Source: Ligula intestinalis (Eukaryota; Platyhelminthes; Cestoda; Diphyllobothriidea; Diphyllobothriidae). From it: DNA of 64,000 nt. The DNA lies in the NCBI GenBank assembly GCA_036362985.1, contig JAYGXS010000010.1, positions 3,272,563 through 3,336,562 of the forward strand, in the 5' to 3' direction. Positions 20,780 to 31,812 of this stretch are shown piece after piece; positions within the stretch are counted from its first letter, which is position 1; each line of letters starts with the position of its first letter. A program made the position numbers and the translations under genes. A model generated the notes under the pieces. That model made no database searches. It had not been told where the DNA came from and saw only the letters and a program-made list of their open reading frames with translations.

Positions 20780-22734
20780 AAAGTTCATCTTCACAACGTC
20801 AAAGCGAACTCTAGCGTACCAGTCAATTAGCCTGTTTAGCAACTGCAATTTATCTTAAGCAGTATGACCTTAATCTGGTAGGACGTAAGGCTACTGCTGT
20901 GCACCGTGAACTAGGGTCCCTTTACAAAACCACATTTTCAGAGTTTGACCTGGGCTTGAATGAACAGACAGAGTTACATAATGTAGCCGTTGAGCAAACC
21001 CTTGCTACAGCAGAAAATGCAATCAGATTGGACGGCGAGTTTTCAAGGCGACACGTGGGATTCTTAAAAGGCAGCATGATAGACATGCACAAATGAATCC
21101 TGCTCGAGTGGAAACATGGGCTTAAATATAAAGCTATGATTTGTACTTTGTCTCTTGGTCGCAGTGAGCATTCAAAGTTTAGGCCCTTCGATAATACAAA
21201 GGAATTTATGCACTCAGTTTTGTTTTAATAACATCTCTAAACATGTTTCCAAATAGTAGACTGTGCATCCTATTGCTCTAGTACTTCTTAACCCACCACA
21301 TATTCTCATAGAAGTCCACAGTTTGACCCGGAAGAAGATCCAGGCGGTAGAGGCGGCTTTGCTCAGCAGCCCCCCCCCCCCAAGGTCAACCCAATGGCGG
21401 TGGCAAGAAGCGCAACTAATAAGTGACAACCGGTAAGGAATCCTTTGGGATTTTACTGACCTTTCTTTTTTGATATGAACAAAGATTTTGGAAGTATTTC
21501 CTGTTATATTTATTGCTTTCTTTATCGTCTGGTTTTACGTGTTGAAAACATGTCATGCTTTATGCAATCTCTTTACTGAATGCTCGAATTTCTTTCTGGA
21601 TGTTTTGGGCATGTGCCGACGCAATGACTTTTCCAAACCCACAACAGACATGGAAATTCAAGAAGTTAAGCAACCAATCAACGTTGATTGGTTGCTTAAA
21701 CTTTTGCGAACTTTACGTCCTTCGTGTTATTGTACACGCCTGATAGTGAATTAACCGAAAACGTTCGTTCGCCTATCTTGACTTCTTTAAAACATGAAAA
21801 TATATAATCAATTTCCATGTTTAACTTAAAAAAGTATAATTGGCTAACATAGGTTTTCGGTAATTCATCCTTAAGCCTCTATGATTAACCGATATTGAGA
21901 ATAAGAGACTCGAACAGGGTTTATGAATGCTTTAGAATTTAAATTCATCGTTTTTAAGACCGCTCGCATGGGAAGATAGACTTTGGGTTCAACCTTCTTA
22001 CAGCCAGATTTTTGTCATGCATTTGGGTTTTTAGTTGCAGTCAGTTTGTCCAACACAATTGCAAGTCCCACAACTGCATTTAAGTCCGTAGACGATGCCT
22101 GACTTCTCCTGTTTAGATATAGGGTCATTCGGCCGCATTATTTGCTGCAGGTTTGTGCAGATAGGTTTGTGGGCAATCCCCTTTTCCGAGAGGCGCGAGG
22201 GATCTAGCCACGATTTAGGAGCACCTTAACGAGATACTCCGTCACAACTTTGATGGGCAAGGTTCTTCGTTTCGCGTTCTCGATGGCATTTGAATAAGCT
22301 ATTATCCGTGGTCAAACTAATGCAAGCATTAAAATTATGCTTAGAAGGGAGTAAAGGGGATTTTATCATTCCTCTTTATTATAATATTTTAAAGTGTGCA
22401 GGCTTTTCACTGAATAGAATATGCTTTAAAAAGGCAGGCACAAGTATGCATCGATGTTTCACACAGAGGGGCTAGCCATCCCCACTCTGCTCATAATTTG
22501 GAGCAAGATGGAGCGATCTGCCGTTGTGCTTGCAATGTATAATATATTGCCAAACTGATGAAATTCAAAGATCTTTACAAGTACCTGGTACGTAAAGCTA
22601 CGTTTCCAAATGTTTTAACCTGTAAAAGTAAAAATCCGAATAAAAATGAGACAGCGGGCTTTCTATCGCGAAAAAAAACGGAATTTGGAAGGGGTTTAAC
22701 GAAAGCAAAAAGGAGGCATCCCGCTGCGCAATTT
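20780..22734. other. No supported gene
   Basis: A run of ten C lies at 21370-21379. Open frames such as 20899-21096 (HRELGSLYKTTFSEFDLG) and 21488-21754 (hydrophobic start) have no recognisable relatives. Confidence 0.3.
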
Positions 22735-22850
22735 TTTTTCCGGAGGTGGGGCCAGCGGGGTTGAAAGCCCCACCTGCAGCCCCACCAGTGATGGGGCCAC
22801 AACCCCACCTATCCCCGTCTGGCCCCGGCAGCCAGGTGGGGCTGGTGTTT
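22735..22850. repeat. GC-rich inverted-repeat cluster (CCCCACC / GGTGGGG)
   Basis: Within AT-rich DNA, about 115 bp hold GGTGGGGCC, GCCCCACCTGCAGCCCCACC, GGGGCCACAACCCCACC and CAGGTGGGGCTGG. The alternating complementary words can fold into several stable hairpins. No coding reading is convincing. Confidence 0.7.
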
Positions 22851-22894
22851 ACAGGGTAATATTATGCGGTAAAGAAAAAATATCTTTTTTTAGA

Positions 22895-23045
22895 ATAACA
22901 GACAACTTTTTAAAAAAAGGAACTTCCAAGAAAACTTAAGTTTTAAATGTAGGGATAGTCTTTTCATGCAAAAATCCGAGTGAATTGAACAACGCAAATA
23001 GAATTATGTTTGAAAGTAATATTTTCGAAACAATCCGTAGATGAC
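22895..23045 (+). repeat. Interspersed repeat R5
   Basis: Similar in order to 27300-27540 and 44695-44945 (GAAAACTTAAGTTTTAAATG, CATGCAAAAA, AGCAC-like AT-rich blocks). Non-coding. It lies just upstream of the PLE-C copy. Confidence 0.6.
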
Positions 23046-23084
23046 ACATTTTTCAGCATCAAGAAAAATGATTAAGACCTCATC

Positions 23085-24160
23085 TACAAGAAGCTCAATC
23101 CAACATTCCCATGAATTGAATTCACATTCAAAACGGAGGTCGACGGACAACTCCCATTTCTAGATGTCTTTGTACATCGAACTACTGCTGGATCACTCCG
23201 TACATCTGTTTACCGTAAAGTATCATATTCGGAAGTCATCCTACATTTTGAGAGCAACTATCCCGTCTCTCACAAAAGAAGCTCCGTCTGCAGCCTCCTT
23301 AACCGAGCCAAAACACACTGTTCTGATGAAGAAACTTACCAGGAAGAAATTAAATGCCTTTTTAAATTATTCTCAAAAAACGGATATCCACGAAATTTTG
23401 TGCTCCAATGCATATAACAACAAGAATCGAAACGAAAAGAAGAAGGCAGTTCAACTGGTACGACCAGCGAGGTATCGAAAACACTAACCTAGCGTTCCCT
23501 CCCATACGTAAAGAATGCATCTGAGTTTGTCGAAAGACAACTCACAAACACCAGACACAAGTGGCACACCTGCCCGCAACCACCTTACGTTCACAGCTTA
23601 TACACAATAAGGCCAGGGTTGGCTATCTTAAAAGAAAAGGGGTTGCCTACAAGATCCCATGTTCCAGTTGTGATGCAGTTTATTGTGGCCAAACTGGGAA
23701 ATGCGTCTCAACCCGCATACAGCAACATCAATCTGTGGTAAAAGGCACTACCCTTTATCCCAGGTGGCCATGCACGCACTGGAAACCGGCCACAAGTTCG
23801 CATGGGAGAACAGACGGATTGTTGGCAGTTGCCCAACTAGAAAAGGCCGTGAATTCCTTGAAGCAATGCACTCAGACGAGGCATGCATCAACAAGTATAT
23901 TGATTTGGACGCTAGCTACGGTTACCTCAAAGCGTAATTGAACGCGCGCCACCAAAACACAACAGAAAACCAAATTGCGGAAGGCACATAGCACCTACAA
24001 GCACAGATCAAAAATCCTACCAATCGGTGCACACGTCGGAGGAATATTGATTTTCCGAGCGTCTTAACATGTTACTTGTTTGTTGCACAATTTTTACACG
24101 TCTGACGACGACCGGTTGTTCCGTGTCGAAAATTCACGAAATAAAATTGGACATTTCCCA
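23085..24160 (+). mobile_element. PLE-C copy, 5'-truncated (RT end plus GIY-YIG endonuclease)
   Basis: Plus-strand frames encode VDGQLPFLDVFVHRTT (last RT motif), SVYRKVSYSEVILHFESNYP, SNYPVSHKRSSVCSLLNRAK, SKNGYPRNFVLQC, then the endonuclease: GVAYKIPCSSCDAVYCGQTG (GIY-like start and YCGQTG) with RIQQHQSVVKG, and the tail VAMHALETGHKFAWENRR. Several frameshifts break it. It ends with a hammerhead-like core at 24102-24131. It sits between blocks R5 and R4, which are contiguous parts of one longer repeat at 27300-28980, so it probably inserted into that repeat. Confidence 0.85.
24102..24150 (+). ncRNA. Hammerhead-ribozyme-like core at the PLE-C end
   Basis: CTGACGA (24102-24108) is followed by a six-pair stem-II hairpin (GAC..CGG with CCG..GUC, one bulge) and GAAA (24128-24131), then a possible stem III (AATT with AATT). 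The nucleotide where cleavage would fall is G, which hammerheads do not accept, and stem I is short. I read it as an inactive relative. Confidence 0.45.
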
Positions 24161-24945
24161 AAGAAAGTCTTATTCTCATAACTTATCTATGTTAACCGGA
24201 GCAGTTTTCCGTTTATTTTGTTACTTTAAGGCCCCGTTTTTGATCTCTAAAGCACACAAGTGTGGCATAATACATGCTTTGATTATACTTCAACTGATAA
24301 CGTACTGCCTCTTCCGTTTGCAGTCTTTATATTCATTGATTCTCTTTTTTATATTGTCAAGGTCTAATCAGATTCATTGACTACTTTACAGATAAAACTT
24401 ATGACATTTCGCGACACCTCATACAATGGTAAAATAGGGGGATTCTTATTTGGGCGCAGTAAAACAACTTATGGTCTTGTAAGTTTATTAATTATCTCTA
24501 TGGCCCAGAACTTAGCAGATATTCAAGAGTAAATTTTATCAGCTAACTTCGCTCTTCTTTTTCCGACATTAATGCTTTATCTCTTACGGACAAGTACCTA
24601 AATTTCATGAGGGCAAAACAAATTTTTCTGTTCTTTGAATATATATACTTATGAACTGTCTGGTGTTTATTAATGTTCTTTTATATGGCCACACACGCAA
24701 ACAAGAATTTTTGGTCCGCAGTGCCCAGTATCGTAGGAAATTCCTTGGATATCAACAAACGTTGAATTCGGCCCCTATTTGCTCCTCAGTATACTTATCT
24801 GAAGTGAAGTATTTTCTTGTAAAGAGCATTTCGCCCTCAAGTCAACTAAATGAAAAAATAAACAACCTACAATATGTGATAAATCCCCCACTCAAATTTT
24901 GTCCTTCACAGTTCATCAGATATGCAATAGACTGTGTGTGAGCAT
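24150..24945 (+). repeat. Interspersed AT-rich repeat R4
   Basis: Collinear with 28190-28980 over about 790 bp; shared words include GATATCAACAAACG, AACTAAAT..AATAAACAACCT and CATCAGATATGCAAT. Both strands are full of stops. It looks like a non-coding or long-dead element. Confidence 0.75.
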
Positions 24946-25559
24946 TCGCCAGTTCGCTGGCTTTGGTGCTTTAGTGTTCGCAGCTCTATGAATACCCTTT
25001 TCTGTGAACCGTTGTTGTCGTATGCAACGGTATGCTTCTTTAATAGAGCAGGGTGTCTTTACTTGACTGAGCAAGCTGTTTATAGAGCTGCCTTTGTGGA
25101 CATTGGATGGTTACTCCCAAAATGTAAGAAGAACTCGGGTATACATTTTTAAGAAACACTGAAGTACGGGGTGTCCCATCAGTCTTCCTGTGTACGAGGA
25201 CTATAATTTGTCTGACAACGAGGTTGAGAACCAGACTGGACAAAGCCCACAATAAACAATATTCTTTCACAGACAACTTTATCGTTAATAAGAACACAGT
25301 TTGTCCGGTCTAACTATAATCCTTTCCATAGGACAGCTGTAGCGGTGCTGCAGCCCACCATCTCCAAACGTGAGATGGCGCCGACGTGGTCTCGCGGCGG
25401 GGACAGCCTTGGCCTCCCAGTCCCTCGAAATAGCGCGTTGGCCGAGGTCTGAATGCACGGCGTGACCTTTACCCTGGGTGCACACACGCACGTGAGGCAA
25501 TCGGACGAGTGAACGTGATGTACCGCTCTGGGCCAATTAGCTTCCTCACATCCTTCGCG
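24946..25559. other. No supported gene
   Basis: 25310-25560 is GC-richer with open frames on the minus strand, but the residues resemble nothing known. It adjoins repeat R3 and may be part of it. Confidence 0.3.
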
Positions 25560-25785
25560 GCCCTTGTAACAATGACTGCTGCTTAGCCCCACTTGAGACG
25601 TGGCTAGTTTTCTAGCTGGTCGTGCTTTCCAAGTCACACTTCTTTCATCTTTTTTCCGTTCCTTTGTGTACACAATAAATTATTCCTACTATTCTGGCCT
25701 CCATCGAATTCTCCTCTCCTAAGGAACCGCACCTGGAAGGTTGTAGGCGTAAGGGTTAACCGTTTAAGCCTTAACTCCTATGCAG
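25560..25785 (+). repeat. Interspersed repeat R3 (longest copy)
   Basis: The left part matches 54400-54540 (CACTTGAGAC, TCACACTTCTTTCAT, CCTTTGTGTACACAATAAA). The right part matches 8430-8545. Together they define a unit of at least 225 bp, possibly an LTR. Confidence 0.5.
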
Positions 25786-26738
25786 CAAATATTCCGAATT
25801 TCACTGAAAAATGTTGAAAGCTAGCTAAAACGTGATTTAACGTCGGAATGTTTGAGAAGAGTGGCAATAGTGTAGGATATAAAGCTCTGAAGCAAGCTCA
25901 CGTTTTAAGGGACGTTTTGGAAACTCACATTATCTCTCGGCTTTGGTTAGCAGCGTGCGTTGCGGTCAGCAGGTCGATAAATCGGTTTCTGCAAAGAAAG
26001 GTAACGTTAACGCAGCTAGTATTCGCAGGGGACAGCATCGTTGGACGTCCGCCACAGATGTATGATTTTGGGGTAACGGACTTTGGAGGAAGAAGGGGTG
26101 CAGCATTGTCGACCGACTGCCAGAGCTCCCTGCCAGATGCAGAGTTAAGAGGGGGTTTTGAACGTGTACAAACGATGAAATTAAGCAGATCATACAGTGC
26201 AAATGCAGACTGAAGGCCGTTCACCCTGCCTGAAAGTGGTTGCTCCTGCTAGAGGCCAGGGCGATGCTTGGGAGGTGTGCTAAGGTGTAGTTGTAGCACC
26301 ATCCGGAAGACAGGCTTGCGTGCTTTCAAAAACGTATGTACTGAGTCGGCATGTTATTAAGAGAAAACGCTATCTCCATAACGTGTACCAGTGAGTTAGC
26401 ATGTTGCTATGAGGAAAGGTGGTCTAGAATTCCTGCGCTGGCAATTCAGCATGTTATAAGAATAATAATAATAATTTGTATATTTCAGGCCCATTGGGCC
26501 TCATCAATAAACCAAAAATTCGATAACAGGAAGTTCTAGGAATAATTGGTTTAAAAAGCAGTATCGGTAGTCCATAGCTATGACACGAGTGCAACTGTTT
26601 AGGAGCTTATTTGGTAGATTCGAAAAAAATGCATAAAGCAATGTCATGCGGATAGTGAAATTCAAGGGCACATAGAGACGGGCCGCATCTTTATCCATAT
26701 TTTGACCATGTATCCTGATACTCACTGCCTCTGTTAGT
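25786..26738. other. No supported gene
   Basis: Open frames overlap on both strands at 25848-26224 without recognisable motifs. A short AAT repeat lies near 26460. Confidence 0.3.

Positions 26739-26778
<40 letters not shown>
26739..26778. repeat. 40-base G homopolymer
   Basis: Forty consecutive G. A true tract would form quadruplexes; an artefact of library or assembly is also possible. Confidence 0.95.
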
Positions 26779-26838
26779 CTCGGAAGCAAACTCAGCCAAA
26801 GCTGAGCGTGGGGCAGAACAATTGGTTTTAACGAAACA

Positions 26839-27255
26839 TTACTGGTATAGACGGGTTCCCGGCACTACACTCGGGTTCCCAAACCGGTGCGGCAAAATAG
26901 AACATAGGGAACCCACCAGTTTATGATCGTGACGGGCACCGCCGTATGAGATCCAAAAGTCCGTCAAATCTACAAGACCATCGTTGGGGGTGCCCAAGAT
27001 GCGACCAAATATAATGCCTTGATGATGGTTGATGGTCAACGAAACGAGAGCAGTCAAGACTGCGAACGTCCACATGACTTCTATCATTTCAAGGACAAAT
27101 GGTAAAGGGAAAGAACGTTGGTACAGTAGGTTGCCAAACTCATGCAATCCTACGATTTTTACAAGTAACTCCCTCTTTCTCAAACACAGCCCAAGCTGTG
27201 GCCCCCAAAGTCTTACAGCAATAAAGTTATGATCGTTCTTCACAATAGGGCACAT
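26839..27255 (-). CDS. Unassigned 138-codon ORF
   Basis: A minus-strand frame begins MCPIVKNDHNFIAVRLWGPQ, has a hydrophobic centre (EMIEVMWTFAVLTALVSLTI, perhaps a membrane segment) and ends GNPSVVPGTRLYQ. It is long for this stop-rich region, but I know no relative and see no splice sites. It could be an exon, an element remnant or chance. Confidence 0.2.
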   Translation of the reverse strand: MCPIVKNDHNFIAVRLWGPQLGLCLRKRELLVKIVGLHEFGNLLYQRSFPLPFVLEMIEVMWTFAVLTALVSLTINHHQGIIFGRILGTPNDGLVDLTDFWISYGGARHDHKLVGSLCSILPHRFGNPSVVPGTRLYQ

Positions 27256-27299
27256 TATGATTTATGAAGGAATATAATATTTCATAGAATCACCAGCTT

Positions 27300-28980
27300 C
27301 TTTAAAAAAGTGAAAAATTCCGAAAAAGTGGAAATCGGGCGTACTAGGAAAACTTAAGTTTAACATGTAGAGGAAGCCCGTCCATGCAAAACCACTGAGT
27401 AACTAGAGCAGCACAAGTAAAATTACGTTGAAAAATAACCGTTTTATCAAGTTTTTGAATAAATATGCTTCCATATTACGTGCAATATAGTGTATGGGTG
27501 TTACCGAAGAGCCTTAATTTCGAGTATGTATTCTAACACTTTTCAAGAGAACTGCTAGTTTTTTCTTTCGTTCATGCATCGCTTGACTTATGTTGGACTA
27601 AGGTAACCATGTTTTCGCTTGATATTCCCCATTGGGACATGCCGGTCAGTGACTAAAAATGAAAGTAGAATTGTCGGAAACAGTTGTAAACGTACAATTT
27701 TTGTACACTAAGAGTTATTGCCTTCTGCTATATTTTTTGTAATTATTTCGATATTTCTATTTCGAAGAGGTTCAGATCTTCCATGAAATTCTAATAAAGA
27801 CTATACAATTTTCACTGGCTTTAGTCAATTGACCATAAATAATGAGTATATTCTATGTGCTTATCAAAACCTTCAAAATAAGATATATCTTAAAAGCTTT
27901 TACATAAATAACCAGCTTTTAAACATTTTTCTCATGCAGCTGTCTTTGTGTCATAGTTTCAGAACCACCCAATCATGTGAACCCATTGCCAACAAAAATG
28001 TACGTCTGCTGCAAATGTCGCGAATAAATATGCTCAAAATTGATTTCGAAAAATTCTACAAAAAGTTTACTCTTGAAAAAAGCTTTACTTTTATATTTTG
28101 GCGTCTGCGTACTTTAATTTTTTGATGATAAAGTCAAGGTCAGAATGTGAAATTTTGGCCAGTGGATTGATTTCCCTAACAATTAGGGATATATCTTCTG
28201 TTATAAATACAAGAGCTTCTTCTTTTATCGAAAACGGAACAGTTTTCAGCATATTTGGTTACTTCTAGACTCAGTTCTACAATAACAAATACAAAGTAGA
28301 GTGGCAATACTATCAACGACGATTTTTGAAAAAAACTGTTTCGCAATGTCCCGTGACAACTCTGTCAAATATTTGTTATGTTAACTGTCTCCAACTTCAT
28401 ATCGATTGTACAATTAATTTGGTTGCCATATACTAATAAAGTTCTCAAACGCATTCCTTGCCTGTAACCCCTCAAATATAAAATATAAATTTAATATGGA
28501 GTAATGCAAAGAACAACTTCAAAAGTTTATCACTCAATTTTATGGCACGAAACTTGGCAGATTTGCACAATATAAATTTTAAAACTTATGTCTCCTTTCT
28601 ATTCCAAAAAGTAATGCGCTATCTCCTAATTAAACTAACCTCAATTTCATGGATGCAAAACAAAATTTTCCGTTTTGTGAACAGATATAATTAAAAATCG
28701 TCTGCTCTTCATTAGTGTTCCTTTATAGTGCAACATGCACACACAAGAAGTTCTTTTCCGCACCGTTTAATAGCATAGAAAATTTCTGAGATATCAACAA
28801 ACGATGGATTTCGCCCATTTTCGCCTCTTTTTTCTTCCAGTATTCTGATCTGAATGTAATTAAATTCTAGTTAATAACATTTTGCGACCCAATTTAACCC
28901 AATCAACTAAATAAACAACCTGAAGTGTGCGTTAAATCCTCCCATCTCCAACCTTGCATCAGATATGCAATCTACTGTAG
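27300..28980 (+). repeat. Long AT-rich repeat containing R5 (left) and R4 (right)
   Basis: 27300-27540 matches 22895-23045 and 44695-44945; 28190-28980 matches 24150-24945. The part between has no copy in the window. No coding frame survives. This copy shows that R5 and R4 belong to one element. Confidence 0.65.
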
Positions 28981-30854
28981 AAGGAAAGAACGTTCCGGAC
29001 AAAAGGTATCCCCGTGACAGCTGATTCGGACGAATGCGTCAGTGCAGTAGGCCCACTCTCGTCCAGACACAAAACTGATATAAAATAGAGTGTAACATGT
29101 TTGAAAATGTATCAGTGTGTACACTACTATACGTCCAATTTATTATGAAAAGAACTCTAGAATGATGTTTGGTTGATAACTGGCGAAGGAAAGTCTCGTA
29201 GGGATGTGATGTTATACCAACATATTTGGATGAATCCTCCAAATAACTTCGAACTGGACTCGTATGGTTTAGTCTATTGAAAGGCATAAATCTCAATTCA
29301 CAGCAGGGGGTCGCCAACCGTGTTCCGCTATCCGTGGGCACAATGACTGACGCAGAGATAACACGACAATGAAATCGAGTTGGAATTTCATGAAGAGAAT
29401 GTCAGCCATATCAGAAGCGTTTGTGGAAGTTGCGTGTTCATATCACGCCGGGGTCAGTGATTTGTAGAGGCCTTAGTGGGGTCGTGCTTAGGGCACTGCA
29501 AACTAGAGGTAATGGTACAACAAAATTTTGAAATGAAACTATGCACACTAAACTATATACAAACAAAGTTGGCATTTTTCATGGGTCGAGTGTTTTGTTT
29601 TTCGATTTTGTAAATCTCGGTGTGTGTCAAGGAAGCCAGGCAATGTTATGGGCCTGGCAGACAAGTTTGCCAACCTGTGAGTCTTAGCGCGCCTCCTACT
29701 TCAGCAAACCAGTCAACTTGACGGCGACAGGATGCTGAAGGGGAGGAAAAAGAGACAGGTCGGCCCTCAGCGCATTTCTTTTATCACTGAAAACAATCTG
29801 ATGCACTTGAAAGTATTACGGTACTCTAAAAGCCGTAGCTTGGAAGGTTGTCGACTAACTGGACAACTGGGACAGCGCAGTCGGTCCAGTGCGTATCTCG
29901 TTGTGTGGTGTTGCTGAATGGCGGACTGAGAGTCAGATGGGCATGGCTTCTTTTCAATGTGGTCTTTGTGGCACTCCATCGTACGTGGGAACCTAACTAG
30001 CTAGGTGGCGCGTATCGGAGTATTAGCCACGCTAACCATCTGCACCCTCTCCGCATCGCCGGCCTTTTGTTTTGACATCAGGTTAAGGGGTGGGAGTAGT
30101 TGGAGGGAGCGGGAGAGATGCTGCGCGTGTCTAAATAATTTCACTATGCATTCCGCGTTGAGTCATCACGTCCGCCTTCGGATTGCTGAAGCTCGTGGTG
30201 GACATCGTTGAGTCTGACGGTCGAAATTTCGTCTAGCAGGCCACCATAACTGCCATTTTGCGGTGATTTACGGTCGTCAAAGGCATCTACAGGTATTTCA
30301 AAATTGTCCGCGGCTATGGCACCGAGGTGGTATCAGTCGACCTCTTGATCGCAGCCAAAGGATGTAAAACGAGGTATTTTATTGCAAGGCCTTTATTTTA
30401 TGTTACATAGAGGGAAGGAGACTACAGAAAAATGAGTTTTATCCCAAACCGCGGAGGCTAACAGCCTTGGTTATATGGTAAAGCTTCTCCACGGGGTCCT
30501 TGGAGGACCAGCGCCAGACATTCCGTTTAAGCATCCGCACTCGCTTTCCGGAGGACCAGCACCAAGAGGCAGACGCAGAAAGTTGTTTGTTGTGTAGTTC
30601 CCGCCAGTCGCCTACGAAGAAAGCAACACAAGCCTTTCGCAGAAGTGCCTTTATATTGAATTGCGCAGAAAAGCATACAGAAGGAGAGACAATTCGAACC
30701 GGTTATTACCGCCTCTAAGGCGGATATATCAGTATTGGCAAACAATTTTGAACTGTCTGTTAGCAACAAGATGCTAGAAAATAAATGGATACAAAGAGAA
30801 ATGCAAAAAAATAAGTCAATTACATGTTGCGGGTGAAGAAACAGCGAGTAGTAT
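28981..30854. other. No supported gene
   Basis: Only short unrelated frames. Near 30500-30560 the words GGAGGACCAGC and GGAGGACCAGCACC occur close together as a short duplication. Confidence 0.35.
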
Positions 30855-31580
30855 GATGTAATTTATTGTCTCTTTTATCTGCCTCTTTGCTTCCTGGCGG
30901 CGGTAGAATTATGTGTTTGGTGCATGTTCAGATTACTCTGAAAGGAAATCGCTGACAAAGAGTTAACCGGTTGGACTAAAGCTTGATCGGCTCAGTCCGA
31001 AAGTAAGTAGTTATATAAGATGAACGTATCCCAACGGCTATAAATTAGTAAATTGGATAAGGCGTGGAAGAACAGAGTGTTATGTATAATTTACTTAAGT
31101 GTTGAAGGAGTGGAGCATGAGCAATGGGTAATTGACCCCTGAACAAGTGCAATCCAGCCATGAGCAGCTGGGCCCGTAATCACAATCTGACAGTGAAGTC
31201 ACCGGCTCTAGGAGTGTCTGAGTGTAGGCACTCACCACAATAAGGTTCTTGTTAAACTTGCCTTGGATAGAAATTGGCGAATTAGGATAGAAAGAGGGTG
31301 AAAACACGTTCGTAAACTTAACCTGCCGTTGACACACTCTGCTGCACACGTTCGTAGCGGACACGAGAGACAGCCATGCGGCCTGACCCAGAGGCGTACT
31401 AGGAGAACATGGCTTGGAATAAGAGTTCCCTACAAAGGCATCTGGGAATCAACAACAGTGAAAATGTTAACACAGGAAATTGTATTTTATGATTAATTGT
31501 CTGTTTTGTCTGTCTTTTTGCTACCTGGAAGCTGTGGACTGATGTGTTTGGTGCATCTCCAGTCTTCACTTTAAGGAATT
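30855..31580 (+). repeat. Two diverged direct copies of repeat R7 (30855-30955, 31487-31580)
   Basis: Both contain an ATTGTCTsTTTTrTCTG-type block, CTACCTGG or CTTCCTGG, then ATGTGTTTGGTGCAT. The copies are about 630 bp apart. Non-coding. Confidence 0.5.
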
Positions 31581-31812
31581 AATAGGCCTCTAAAAATAAC
31601 ACAAAAAGAGAGACAAACCTCATGCGACGGTTCCAGCGGGTAGGAGGGCTATTTTTGCTAGAAGCAGTTGCACCGAACAAAAAAGGTTGAACAATTCCAT
31701 GAATGCAGGGTATAGAAAACGGGCATGCTGACCGGATCCACCGAGAGCAAAAACGGCGTCACCGGAGGTGAGAAGAGTTAAGCCTGAGCGAGGCTGCTGA
31801 ATTTGAGCTTAC

